DNA of 64,000 bases, from the NCBI RefSeq assembly GCF_021726475.1, contig NZ_JAKJRU010000001.1, forward strand, positions 558,001-622,000, given 5' to 3'. Within the stretch, counting starts at the first letter, position 1. The number at the start of each line of letters is the position of its first letter. A program made the position numbers and the translations under genes. Under the pieces are notes generated by a model. That model was not told the DNA's origin. It was given only the letters and a program-made list of their open reading frames with translations, and did not search any database. Shown here in pieces: positions 8,080 through 16,308 of this stretch. The stretch comes from Pseudomonas oligotrophica (GTDB taxonomy: Bacteria > Pseudomonadota > Gammaproteobacteria > Pseudomonadales > Pseudomonadaceae).

Positions 8080-9087
8080 ATGAAGATCAAGTTCTCCAGC
8101 GCCAAGGAACAGCAGCCGACCCAGGAGCAGGGCCTGCAGGTGCTCTATGCCCCGGGCAAGCGCCTGGCCTTCCGCCTGCGCTGGTATCTGATCCTGCTGG
8201 CGGTGCTCAGCCCGCTGCTCTGGCTGGCCGGCCGCTGGGCGCTCATGCTCTGGCTCATCGAGGCGCCGGCCCAGTTGCAGCTGCCCGGCGGCGAGCTGCG
8301 CGCGCGCGAGGCGGCGCAGGTCCGCGAGGTGCTGGTGCAACCGGGCCAGCACGTCCAGGCCGGCGATCTGCTGGTCCGGCTGGACAACCCCGAATGGCGC
8401 GCCCGGCAGTTCCTGCTCGAGGCCGCCGCCGAGCAGCCAGCACAGCTCGCCGGCAGCGCTGCCGAACGCGCCTTGCTGGCGCGCCTGCTCGAGCGCGCCG
8501 AGGCGCGGCTGGCGCAGATCCAGCGTCTGTTCGAGGCCGGTGCTGCGACCCGCGGCGAGCTGCTGGCAGCCGCCGACCAGCGTGACGCCCGGCAGCGCGA
8601 TCTCTATCAGCTGGCCCAGCGCAGTCAACCGCTGACCAGCAGCGAGCAACGCCAGCGTGAACTCGAGCTGGCCTGGCTGGAACGTCGCCTGCAGGGCCTC
8701 GAACTGCGCGCCGAGGAAGCGGGCAAGGTGGGCGAGATCCTCGTCGCGCCGGGGGAAAACGTCGGCCCCGGCATGCCGCTGCTGCGCCTCGAGCGTGCCG
8801 GCGATCCCCAGGTATGGGTCTACCTGCAGCCCAGCCATGCCGCCGAGGCGGCCAGCGGCACGCGGCTGACGCTGATCTTCCCGGACGGCAGCCAGCGTCC
8901 GGCCGAGGTGGTCCAGGCCGTGGACAGTGCCGCCCCGGTGCCGGCCGAGCTGCGTCCGCCGTTCAGCGCACCGACGCGCAGCCTGCGGGTGCTCGCCCGG
9001 GTCGACGACCTGCCGCCGGAGTGGCGCATCGACCGGCTCGGGCTCAAGGCCCGCTTCGGCCATGCCTGGCTGCCCTTCGGCGACTGA
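8080..9087 (+). CDS. HlyD-family periplasmic adaptor (membrane fusion protein)
   Basis: A 335-residue protein with one N-terminal membrane segment (about 34-60). A split biotinyl-lipoyl domain follows (VREVLVQPGQHVQAGDLLVRLDN, and later VGEILVAPGENVGPGMPLLRLE), flanking a coiled-coil hairpin at about 115-215. A beta-barrel-like region is at the C-terminus. Such adaptors link inner-membrane machinery to a TolC channel. It is the last gene of the cassette, ten bases after the TolC-barrel gene. No ABC or RND transporter gene is present in the cassette, so the natural inner-membrane partner would be the GT2 synthase. Alg44 of the alginate system is a precedent for an HlyD-like protein in a synthase-dependent pathway. 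Confidence 0.88.
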   Translation: MKIKFSSAKEQQPTQEQGLQVLYAPGKRLAFRLRWYLILLAVLSPLLWLAGRWALMLWLIEAPAQLQLPGGELRAREAAQVREVLVQPGQHVQAGDLLVRLDNPEWRARQFLLEAAAEQPAQLAGSAAERALLARLLERAEARLAQIQRLFEAGAATRGELLAAADQRDARQRDLYQLAQRSQPLTSSEQRQRELELAWLERRLQGLELRAEEAGKVGEILVAPGENVGPGMPLLRLERAGDPQVWVYLQPSHAAEAASGTRLTLIFPDGSQRPAEVVQAVDSAAPVPAELRPPFSAPTRSLRVLARVDDLPPEWRIDRLGLKARFGHAWLPFGD

Positions 9088-9106
9088 CCCGCCGCGTCGG
9101 GGTCAG
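9084..9106. terminator. Hairpin spanning two convergent stop codons
   Basis: CTGACCC (9084-9090) pairs with GGGTCAG (9100-9106) around a nine-base loop. The arms contain the stop codon of the HlyD gene on one strand and that of the YheT hydrolase on the other. No U tract follows, so intrinsic termination is uncertain. Confidence 0.35.
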
Positions 9107-10104
9107 CGCTCGGCCAGCCATTGCGGGATGCGGCGCTCCAGGTAGTAGCGCGGACGCAGCGGAGTGCCTTCGACGAAGCCGACATGGCCGCCATGGCCGT
9201 GCAGTTCCAGGGTCGTGCTCGGTGAGAGCTCGCAGGCTTCGGGGATGCTGTGGCGGAACACGAAAGGGTCGTCGGCGGCCTGGATCAGCAGGGTCGGCAC
9301 CTGGATGCCGCCGAGGTAGTAGCGGCTGGAGGCGCGCCGATAGTAGTCGCTGGCATCGCTGAAGCCGTGCAGCGGCGCGGTGATGCGACCGTCGAAGTCC
9401 CAGAAGGTGCGCATGCCCTCGAGCGTACCCAGTGCGCCGAGGGTGGCCAGGTGCTGCTCGAGGCCGCGCTCGCGGAACAGTCGCTGCTTGTCCTTCACAT
9501 AGGCGACCATGGCCTTCATGAAATGCGCCTGGTAGACCCGCGAGAAGCCGAGGCCGATGCGGTCGGCGCACTGGTCCAGGCGAAAGGGCACCGAGACCGC
9601 CACCGCCGCGCGCAGCGGGCAGTCGGCGCCGCGTTCGCCGAGGTACTTGAGCAGCACGTTGCCGCCCAGCGAATAGCCCACCGCGTGCAGCGGCGCCTGC
9701 GGGCGGCTGGCCAGCAGGTGCTCGACGATCTCGGCCAGGTCGTCGCTGGCGCCGGAATGGTAGGCGCGCGGCGACAGGTTCGGCTCGCCGGAGCAGCCGC
9801 GCCAGTTGGCGGCCACGCTGCTCCAGCCGCGTTCGGCCAGGCGCTGCTGCAGGCCGAGCACGTAGAGCGATGCGGACGAGCCGGTCAGCCCGTGCAGCAC
9901 CAGCACCAGCGGCGCCGCCGGCGCGTGCGGGCCGTACCAGTCGAGGTCGAGGAAGTCGCCGTCGGCCAGCCACAGGCGCTCGCGGCGGCGCGCCAGCCGC
10001 GGCGCGCGGCGCAGGAACGGGTTCCACAGGGTCTGCAGGTGCGGGCCCGGTAGCCACCAGGCCGGGTGGAACGGGGCGGTCGGAGGGTTCTGCCGGATGT
10101 TCAT
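9103..10104 (-). CDS. YheT-family alpha/beta hydrolase
   Basis: A 333-residue alpha/beta hydrolase. It shows the nucleophile elbow GYSLGGN, an oxyanion region LVLHGLTGSS, a late acid in QAADDPF and a terminal histidine in GHGGHVGF, giving a complete Ser-Asp-His triad. The N-terminal WWLPGPHLQTLW is typical of the YheT/Eip1 group, whose members are putative esterases of uncertain substrate. I prefer the ATG at 10104 over a GTG at 10113. Neither has a clear ribosome binding site. It is a single gene convergent with the cassette. Confidence 0.9.
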   Translation of the reverse strand: MNIRQNPPTAPFHPAWWLPGPHLQTLWNPFLRRAPRLARRRERLWLADGDFLDLDWYGPHAPAAPLVLVLHGLTGSSASLYVLGLQQRLAERGWSSVAANWRGCSGEPNLSPRAYHSGASDDLAEIVEHLLASRPQAPLHAVGYSLGGNVLLKYLGERGADCPLRAAVAVSVPFRLDQCADRIGLGFSRVYQAHFMKAMVAYVKDKQRLFRERGLEQHLATLGALGTLEGMRTFWDFDGRITAPLHGFSDASDYYRRASSRYYLGGIQVPTLLIQAADDPFVFRHSIPEACELSPSTTLELHGHGGHVGFVEGTPLRPRYYLERRIPQWLAER

Positions 10105-10217
10105 GCCGGCCACGCTAGGCCAGCGACGGCTGGCACGGCAAGCCGCATCGGCCGGCTGAATGCCGCCCGGTGCGAGGGGCGTATGCCTTTGGGGATATGG
10201 TCAGCGCGGCGCGGGCG

Positions 10218-10232
10218 GCCGACAGTGTCGGC
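10218..10232. repeat. Short perfect palindrome upstream of a small conserved gene
   Basis: GCCGACA and TGTCGGC flank a single G. The site lies 26 bases before the ATG at 10258, where it could be an operator or a leader hairpin. No protein can be assigned to it. Confidence 0.3.
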
Positions 10233-10257
10233 TGGCCAGAAACACTCGGAACCGACC

Positions 10258-10662
10258 ATGATGCTTTCCTCCTTCGACCGACTGCTGCATGCCGCCCGCG
10301 CGCAGGCCGAGCCGCAGCGCCTGCTGTTCGTCTTCGTTACCGCCGAGCTGCCCGACGATGCCAACGCCGCCGAGCGCGAGCGCTTCGCCGAGGGCGGCGG
10401 CGGTTCGCTGCGCCCGGTGCTTTGCGTCGACAAGCTGCCCGAGGAGCTGGAAGGCTTCGCCACGCTGTTCGACGAATCGCAGCGCACCGGCCAGCCCTGG
10501 GACCTGGTGTTCGCCGCGGCGCTGCCCGGCCACGCCGGCATCACCCCCGGCTCCGAGGATGCCGAGGAGCCGCTGAAGATGATGGTCGCGGCCATCGAGA
10601 GCGGCAGCGTCGGCCGCTTCATCGCCTTCGACCGCGACGGACAGGCGGTCGACTTCTACTGA
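10258..10662 (+). CDS. Small conserved protein often labelled ribonucleotide reductase subunit alpha
   Basis: A 134-residue acidic soluble protein beginning MMLSSFDRLLHAARAQAEPQ and ending IAFDRDGQAVDFY. Pseudomonad genomes often label this family ribonucleotide reductase subunit alpha. I see no cysteine radical site or nucleotide-binding signature of a true reductase, and the length is far too short, so I regard that name as unreliable. Two ATG codons are adjacent (10258 and 10261). Its 3' end overlaps the convergent rsmD gene by seven bases. The function is unknown. Confidence 0.75.
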   Translation: MMLSSFDRLLHAARAQAEPQRLLFVFVTAELPDDANAAERERFAEGGGGSLRPVLCVDKLPEELEGFATLFDESQRTGQPWDLVFAAALPGHAGITPGSEDAEEPLKMMVAAIESGSVGRFIAFDRDGQAVDFY

Positions 10663-11255
10663 GCGGCGTTGCGCTCCCACAGCGCATAGAACACCTTGCC
10701 GGCCTTCTTTTCCCGGTGCAGCCGCCAGTTGCCCGGCAGGCCGAGCGAGGACGGCGCGGCCTCGCTTTCGGTGTAGATCCAGGCGCGCTCGGCCAGCCAG
10801 CCCTTGCTTTCCAGCAGCTGGCAGGCCGGCAGCAGCAGGTTCTGGTTGAACGGCGGGTCGAGGAACACCAGGTCGAACGGCGTCGCCGCCTGGGTTTCCA
10901 GGTAGCGCAGGGCATCGCTCTGCAGCAGCTGGCCGTTGCCGCAGTTGAGCGTGTCCAGGTGCTTGCGCAGGCTGGCGATGGCATTGGCGTTCACGTCCAG
11001 CGCCAGGGCCATGCCGGCGCCGCGCGACAGCGCCTCGAGGTAGAGCGCGCCGCTGCCGGTGAACGGGTCGAGCACGCGCGCGCCGGAGAGGTAGGGCATC
11101 AGCCAGTTGAACAGCGTCTCGCGCACGCGGTCGGGAGTCGGTCGCAGGCCTTCGGCGTCGGGAAAGGAAAAGCGCCGCGAGCGCCAGTCTCCGCCGATGA
11201 TGCGCAACTGGCCGGTGCCGCCATGGGCGGACGGGCGGACGGGTGGATTGGCCAT
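10656..11255 (-). CDS. rsmD: 16S rRNA (guanine966-N2)-methyltransferase RsmD
   Basis: A 199-residue SAM-dependent methyltransferase that modifies G966 of 16S rRNA in the 30S subunit. It has the SAM-binding motif LDPFTGSGALYLEALSRG and the catalytic DPPF motif (VFLDPPFNQ) of N2-guanine methylases. The early GLRPTPDRVRETLFNWL segment is diagnostic of RsmD. Its ATG overlaps the stop of the upstream M16 gene by one base, so expression is probably coupled. The last seven bases overlap a convergent small gene. Confidence 0.95.
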   Translation of the reverse strand: MANPPVRPSAHGGTGQLRIIGGDWRSRRFSFPDAEGLRPTPDRVRETLFNWLMPYLSGARVLDPFTGSGALYLEALSRGAGMALALDVNANAIASLRKHLDTLNCGNGQLLQSDALRYLETQAATPFDLVFLDPPFNQNLLLPACQLLESKGWLAERAWIYTESEAAPSSLGLPGNWRLHREKKAGKVFYALWERNAAQ

Positions 11256-12805
11256 CAATGCTCCGGGACTGCGCTGGGCGCGGCTGTGGGTTGGTCGGTG
11301 GGCGGCGGCAGCGGCTGCTGCGCGACGCTCGGGCCGGCGGTGACGATGACGAAGCCGTCGGCGCTCAGGTGCTTGCGCATCGCCGTGCTGACCTGTTCGA
11401 CCGTCAGCGCCTGCACCTGCTCCATGAAATCTTCCAGGTAGGTCAGCGGCAGGTCGTAGAAGCCGATGCTGCCCAGCTGGCCGACGATGTCGGCGTTGCT
11501 CGCGGTGGACAGCGGGAAGCTGCCGGCGATCTCGCGCTTGGCACGCTCGAGCTCGGCCTCGCTGGGGCCTTCGGCCAGGTAGTCGCGCACCAGTTGCTGC
11601 ACCAGTTCCAATGCGCCGTCGGCGAGTTCGGCGCGGGTCTGCATGCTGATCATGAACGGGCCGCTGGCGCGCATCGGGCTGAAGCCCGAGTAGATGCCAT
11701 AGGTCAACCCGCGCTTCTCGCGCACCTCCTCCATCAGCCGGGTGCCGAAGCCGCCGCCACCGAGGATCTGGTTGCCGAGATAGAGCGCGGCGTAGTCGGG
11801 ATCGCCGCGCGGGATGCCGAGCTGGGCGAGCATCAGGTGGGTCTGGTTGGAGGGGAACTCGATGTGCGACTTGCCGGCCTCGGGCGCCGCCGGTTCGGTC
11901 GTCGGCGCCAGCGCCGGGCCCCGGGGCAGGGCCGCGGAGACCTGGGCGGCGGCGGCTTCGGCCTGCTCGCGGCTGAGGTCGCCGACCAGCGCGATCACCA
12001 GGTTGCCGGCGGCGTAGGCGCGCTGGTGGAAGGCGCGCAGTTGCTCGGCGCTGATCGGTGCGATCGACTCGGCGGTGCCGTCGCTGGGGTGGCCGTAGGG
12101 GTGTTCGCCATAGAGGCGGGCGAACAGCTCCAGGCTGGCCAGCTTGCCGGGGTTCTGCTTCTGGAACTCGAAGCCGGCCAGCAGCTGGTTCTTGATCCGC
12201 TGCAGCGAATCCTCCGGGAAGGTCGGCTTGCCGACCACCTGGCCGAACAGCGCCAGCGCGGCGTCGCGCTTGTCCGCGGCGCTCAGGCTGCGCAGGCTGG
12301 CGACGGCCATGTCGCGGTAGGCGCCGTTGCCGAAGTCGGCGCCCAGGCCTTCGAACTCGCGGGCGATGGCGCTGACGTCCTTGCCCTCGATGCCCTCGTT
12401 GAGCATGGCGTTGGTCAGCAGCGCCAGGCCCGGCGTGCCCTCGTCCTGGGCGCTGCCGGCAGCGAAGGTCAGGCGCAGGTCGAACATCGGCAGCTCCGGC
12501 GCGCGCACGAAGAGGACCTTGGCGCCTTCGGCGGTCTGCCAGGTCTGGATCTCCAGGTGCCGACGCGCCAGCGGCTTCTCGCTGAGTTGCTCGAGCGATT
12601 CGACGCGCCGGCTGGCCTGCTCGACGGCAGGCTCGCCAGTGGCCGCCTCGGAGGCCGGCGGCGTCGGCTCGGCGGGCTGCGCGGCGGGTTGCTGGCTGGC
12701 GGGCGCGGCGTTGTCGCCAGTCGGTTCGTCGCAGGCGGCCAGGCCGAGGCAGGCGGCCAGCAGCAGGCCGAGGGCGCCGTGGCGCCACAGGCTGGGCTTA
12801 TTCAT
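11255..12805 (-). CDS. M16-family peptidase-like lipoprotein, non-catalytic subunit
   Basis: A 516-residue protein with a lipoprotein signal (LLLAACLGLAAC, mature Cys at about 25) and a Pro/Ala-rich linker (about 27-70). Two M16 (pitrilysin/insulinase) domains follow. The zinc motif HxxEH is absent. The second domain carries GGGFGTRLMEEVREKRGLTYGIYSGF, the Arg/Tyr substrate-binding region of M16B partner subunits. The adjacent upstream gene has the zinc motif, so the two probably form a heterodimeric periplasmic protease, each supplying half the active site. The start at 12805 (MNKPSLW) follows a positively charged signal. The genes overlap by eight bases. Confidence 0.88.
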   Translation of the reverse strand: MNKPSLWRHGALGLLLAACLGLAACDEPTGDNAAPASQQPAAQPAEPTPPASEAATGEPAVEQASRRVESLEQLSEKPLARRHLEIQTWQTAEGAKVLFVRAPELPMFDLRLTFAAGSAQDEGTPGLALLTNAMLNEGIEGKDVSAIAREFEGLGADFGNGAYRDMAVASLRSLSAADKRDAALALFGQVVGKPTFPEDSLQRIKNQLLAGFEFQKQNPGKLASLELFARLYGEHPYGHPSDGTAESIAPISAEQLRAFHQRAYAAGNLVIALVGDLSREQAEAAAAQVSAALPRGPALAPTTEPAAPEAGKSHIEFPSNQTHLMLAQLGIPRGDPDYAALYLGNQILGGGGFGTRLMEEVREKRGLTYGIYSGFSPMRASGPFMISMQTRAELADGALELVQQLVRDYLAEGPSEAELERAKREIAGSFPLSTASNADIVGQLGSIGFYDLPLTYLEDFMEQVQALTVEQVSTAMRKHLSADGFVIVTAGPSVAQQPLPPPTDQPTAAPSAVPEH

Positions 12806-14156
12806 CTTGGGCTTCCTTCTGCTCCGGCAGGACATGGGCGACGCTCAGCCGCGCACGGGTGAGGTAGGTGCGTGCCGCCTGCTGGATGTCCTCGGGGGTC
12901 ACCGCCTCGAGCGCGGCGAGCTCGTCGTCCATCAGCCGCCAGGACAGTCCCACGGTCTCCAGCTGGCCGATGGTGGTGGCCTGCTGGGTAATCGAATCGC
13001 GCTCGTAGACCAGCCCGGCGATCACCTGTGCGCGCACGCGCGCCAGTTCGTCGCTGCTCGGCGGGCTTTGCTTGAGCCGCTCCAGCTGGGCCCAGAGCCC
13101 GGCCTCGGCGGCATCCAGGTCATGGCCCTTCTGCACGTTCGGCGTGGCGCTGAGGACGAACAGGCTGTCGCCGCGGGTATAGGCGTCGTACCAGGCCGAG
13201 GCGCTGGTCACCAGTTCCTCGCCGCGTTCCAGCGTCTCGGCCAGGCGCGCGCTGTAGCCACCGTCGAGCAGCGCGGCGACCAGGCGCAGGGCGTGTACCT
13301 GGCGCGCGTCGTCGCTGGTGGACAGGCTCGGCACGTTGAAGGCCATCAGCAGGCTCGGCAGCTGCGTCTTGACGTGCAGGGTCAGGCGCCGTTCGCCGGG
13401 TTCGGCCAGCTCCAGCGGCGCCTTGGCGGTGGGCACCTGGCGCTTTTCGATGGGGCCGAAGTAGCGCTCGGCCAGGCCCTTGACCTCGTCGGCGGTGACG
13501 TCACCGACCACCACCAGGGTCGCGTTGTTCGGCGCGTACCAGGCTTCGTACCAGTTGCGCAGGTCGTCGGCGGTCATGCGCTGCAGGTCGCTCATCCAGC
13601 CGATGGTCGGGTTGCGGTAGCCGCTGGCCGGGTAGGCGATGGTCTTGAAGCGCTCGAAGGCCAGCGCGCTGGGCTTGTCGTCGGTGCGCAGGCGGCGCTC
13701 CTCCTTGATCACCTCGATCTCGCGCGCGAACTCCTCGGGTGGCAGGCGCAGGCTGGCCAGGCGGTCGGCTTCCAGCTCGAAGGCCACCGCCAGGCGGTCG
13801 CGCGCCAGCACCTGGTAGTAGGCGGTGTAGTCGTTGCTGGTGAAGGCGTTCTCCTCGGCCCCCAGCTCGCGCAGGATGCGCGACGCCTCGCCCGGGCCGA
13901 GCTTGGCGCTGCCCTTGAACATCATGTGCTCGACCACGTGGGACAGGCCGGTCAGGCCGGCGGTCTCGTAGCTCGAGCCGACCTTGTACCAGAGCTGGGA
14001 GACCACCACCGGTGCGCGGTGGTCCTCGCGCACGATCACCTTCAGGCCGTTGTCGAGGAAGAATTCGTGGGTGGGCTGGCTGTCCGCCGCCCCGGCCAGC
14101 GGGGCGTGCAGGGCGATCAGCAGCAGGGCCGCGCAGCGGCGTAGTGTCAGGAGCAT
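12798..14156 (-). CDS. M16-family zinc metallopeptidase, catalytic subunit
   Basis: A 452-residue secreted peptidase with signal peptide MLLTLRRCAALLLIALHAPLAGA. It has the inverted zinc motif His73-x-x-Glu76-His77 (GLSHVVEHMMFKG) and a third zinc ligand, Glu152, in EVIKEERR, spaced as in M16B enzymes. It lacks the Arg/Tyr substrate loop, which is found in the next gene. The two genes overlap by eight bases, supporting a heterodimer. The likely site is the periplasm and the likely substrates are peptides. A divergent promoter lies upstream. Confidence 0.92.
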   Translation of the reverse strand: MLLTLRRCAALLLIALHAPLAGAADSQPTHEFFLDNGLKVIVREDHRAPVVVSQLWYKVGSSYETAGLTGLSHVVEHMMFKGSAKLGPGEASRILRELGAEENAFTSNDYTAYYQVLARDRLAVAFELEADRLASLRLPPEEFAREIEVIKEERRLRTDDKPSALAFERFKTIAYPASGYRNPTIGWMSDLQRMTADDLRNWYEAWYAPNNATLVVVGDVTADEVKGLAERYFGPIEKRQVPTAKAPLELAEPGERRLTLHVKTQLPSLLMAFNVPSLSTSDDARQVHALRLVAALLDGGYSARLAETLERGEELVTSASAWYDAYTRGDSLFVLSATPNVQKGHDLDAAEAGLWAQLERLKQSPPSSDELARVRAQVIAGLVYERDSITQQATTIGQLETVGLSWRLMDDELAALEAVTPEDIQQAARTYLTRARLSVAHVLPEQKEAQDE

Positions 14157-14208
14157 GCTGGGATTCCGAGTCGATGGCGTGGCCGTGTGCCGACGCCAGC
14201 ACGCGGCC

Positions 14209-14236
14209 ATGGTACTGAGCTGCCCCGGCCAGGCAA
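14209..14236 (-). promoter_or_regulatory. Candidate sigma-70 promoter for the M16-rsmD operon
   Basis: Minus-strand TTGCCT (14236-14231) and TACCAT (14214-14209) are separated by 16 bases. The predicted transcript would begin about 45 bases before the M16 start at 14156. Confidence 0.45.
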
Positions 14237-14265
14237 AGCGGCGCTTGCCAGGCGACCGGGCGCCT

Positions 14266-14296
14266 TTGGCGCAGCCGCGCGGGTAGGTGCTAGGAT
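14266..14296 (+). promoter_or_regulatory. Candidate promoter for ftsY-ftsE-ftsX
   Basis: TTGGCG (14266-14271) and TAGGAT (14291-14296) are 19 bases apart, which is long. The -10 is preceded by TGC, an extended -10 that could compensate. The start codon of ftsY is about 65 bases downstream. Confidence 0.4.
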
Positions 14297-14362
14297 AGGC
14301 CTCCGTCCGTCCGGCCGGCGGCCTGGCCTCCGGCGTAACGCCCCCTTGAGAATACCGTCTGC

Positions 14363-15640
14363 ATGTTTGGTTCCAACGACGACAAGAAGACGCCGGCCGA
14401 GGCTGGCGAGAAGAAGGGTCTGTTCGGCTGGTTGCGCAAGAAGCCGCAGGCCCCCGCGGCCGAGCCCCCGGCGGCCGAACCCCCGGAAGAGAGCCAGCCG
14501 CTGGCGGACCAGCCCGATCGCGAGGCCGAGCAGATGCTGCGCGAGCAGCCGGTCGAACCCTTGCCGTTGGCTGAGCCGCCGAAGGCCGAGGAGCCGCAAG
14601 CCGCCACGGCTGCTGCCGAACCGCTTGCCGAGCCCGAACCTGAACCCGAACCTGAATCCGCACCCGAGCCGGTCACCGAGCCGCTGCCGGCGCAGCCTGC
14701 CGCACCGGCCAAGCTGGGCTTCTTCGCCCGCCTGCGCCAGGGCCTGTCGAAGACCAGCGCCAGCATCGGCGAGGGCATGGCCAGCCTGTTCCTCGGCAAG
14801 AAGGCCATCGACGACGACCTGCTCGAAGAACTGGAAACCCGCCTGCTGACCGCCGATGTCGGCGTCGAGGCCACCGGCGTGATCATGCAGAACCTTACCC
14901 GCCGCGTTTCGCGCAAGGAGCTGGCCGACAGCGGCGCGCTCTACCGCGCCCTGCAGGAAGAGCTGGCCGGGCTGCTGCGCCCGGTCGAGCAGCCGCTGGC
15001 CATCGACAGCGCCAAGCAGCCCTACGTGATCCTGGTGGTCGGGGTGAACGGCGTCGGCAAGACCACCACCATCGGCAAGCTGGCCAAGAAGCTGCAGAAC
15101 GAAGGCAAGAAGGTCATGCTCGCCGCCGGCGACACTTTCCGCGCCGCCGCGGTCGAGCAGCTGCAGATCTGGGGCGAGCGCAACCGCATCCCGGTGATCG
15201 CCCAGCACACCGGCGCCGATTCCGCCTCGGTGATCTTCGATGCGGTGCAGGCGGCCAAGGCGCGCGGCATCGACGTGCTGATCGCCGACACCGCCGGCCG
15301 CCTGCACACCAAGGACAACCTCATGGAGGAGCTGAAGAAGGTGCGCCGGGTGATCGGCAAGCTGGACGAGACCGCGCCCCACGAGGTGCTGCTGGTGCTC
15401 GATGCAGGCACCGGGCAGAACGCGATCAACCAGACCCGCCAGTTCAACCAGGCCGTCGAGCTCACCGGCATCGCCCTGACCAAGCTCGACGGCACCGCCA
15501 AGGGCGGCGTGATCTTCGCCCTGGCCAAGCAGTTCGGCACGCCGATCCGCTACATCGGCGTCGGCGAGGGCATCGACGACCTGCGTACCTTCGAGGCCGA
15601 CGCCTTCGTCAGGGCGCTGTTCGGCCAGGACGAGCGATGA
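14363..15640 (+). CDS. ftsY: Signal recognition particle receptor FtsY
   Basis: The 425-residue receptor GTPase that docks SRP-ribosome complexes at the inner membrane for co-translational insertion. An acidic, Pro/Glu-rich A region (about 1-115, with PEPEPEPE repeats) precedes the helical N domain and the G domain. Visible GTPase motifs are [15 protein letters not shown] (about 228-242), DTFRAAA, DTAGRL and [10 protein letters not shown]. The length is normal for pseudomonads, where the A region is variable. Its stop overlaps the ftsE start in ATGA, so the ftsYEX operon is translationally coupled. Confidence 0.98.
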   Translation: MFGSNDDKKTPAEAGEKKGLFGWLRKKPQAPAAEPPAAEPPEESQPLADQPDREAEQMLREQPVEPLPLAEPPKAEEPQAATAAAEPLAEPEPEPEPESAPEPVTEPLPAQPAAPAKLGFFARLRQGLSKTSASIGEGMASLFLGKKAIDDDLLEELETRLLTADVGVEATGVIMQNLTRRVSRKELADSGALYRALQEELAGLLRPVEQPLAIDSAKQPYVILVVGVNGVGKTTTIGKLAKKLQNEGKKVMLAAGDTFRAAAVEQLQIWGERNRIPVIAQHTGADSASVIFDAVQAAKARGIDVLIADTAGRLHTKDNLMEELKKVRRVIGKLDETAPHEVLLVLDAGTGQNAINQTRQFNQAVELTGIALTKLDGTAKGGVIFALAKQFGTPIRYIGVGEGIDDLRTFEADAFVRALFGQDER

Positions 15641-16308
15641 TCCGCTTCGATCAGGTCGGCAAGCGCTACCCCAACGGCCACGTCGGGCTGCACGAGCTGT
15701 CGTTCCACGTGCAGCGCGGCGAGTTCCTCTTCGTCACCGGCCATTCCGGCGCGGGCAAGAGCACGCTGCTGCGCCTGCTGCTGGCAATGGAGCGGCCGAC
15801 CAGCGGCAAGCTGCTGCTGGCCGGGCAGGACCTGTCGCGCATCACCAATGCGCAGATTCCCTTCCTGCGCCGGCAGATCGGCGTGGTGTTCCAGAACCAC
15901 CAGCTGCTGTTCGACCGCACCGTGTTCGACAACGTCGCCCTGCCGCTGCAGATCCTCGGGCTGAACAAGCGCGAGATCGGCCAGCGGGTGATGACCGCAC
16001 TGGAGCGCGTCAGCCTCAAGGACAAGGCGCTGCAGTACCCGGCCGACCTCTCCACCGGCCAGCAGCAGCGCGTCGGCATCGCCCGCGCGGTGGTGCACCG
16101 GCCGGCATTGCTGCTGGCCGACGAGCCGACCGGCAACCTCGACCCGCGGCTGGCCGCCGAGATCATGGGCGTGTTCGAGGACATCAACCGCCTGGGCACC
16201 ACGGTGCTGATCGCCAGCCACGACCTGGCGCTGATCGCGCGCATGCGCCACCGCATGCTCACCCTGCAACGTGGTCGCCTGATCGGCGACGGGGAGGCCG
16301 GCCGATGA
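15637..16308 (+). CDS. ftsE: Cell-division ABC ATPase FtsE
   Basis: The 223-residue cytoplasmic ATPase of the FtsEX complex, which controls septal peptidoglycan hydrolases through FtsX. Walker A is GHSGAGKSTL, the ABC signature is LSTGQQQRVGIARA, written in the less usual LSxGQQQR form of FtsE, and Walker B is LLLADEPTGNLD. It overlaps ftsY and ftsX by four bases each. Confidence 0.98.
   Translation: MIRFDQVGKRYPNGHVGLHELSFHVQRGEFLFVTGHSGAGKSTLLRLLLAMERPTSGKLLLAGQDLSRITNAQIPFLRRQIGVVFQNHQLLFDRTVFDNVALPLQILGLNKREIGQRVMTALERVSLKDKALQYPADLSTGQQQRVGIARAVVHRPALLLADEPTGNLDPRLAAEIMGVFEDINRLGTTVLIASHDLALIARMRHRMLTLQRGRLIGDGEAGR

Noticed and set aside
3268-9087. Recent horizontal transfer of the polysaccharide-like cassette
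   Set aside because: Base composition and codon style look like the flanks, and no integrase, repeat or tRNA is near; the cassette is accessory in order but not visibly foreign.
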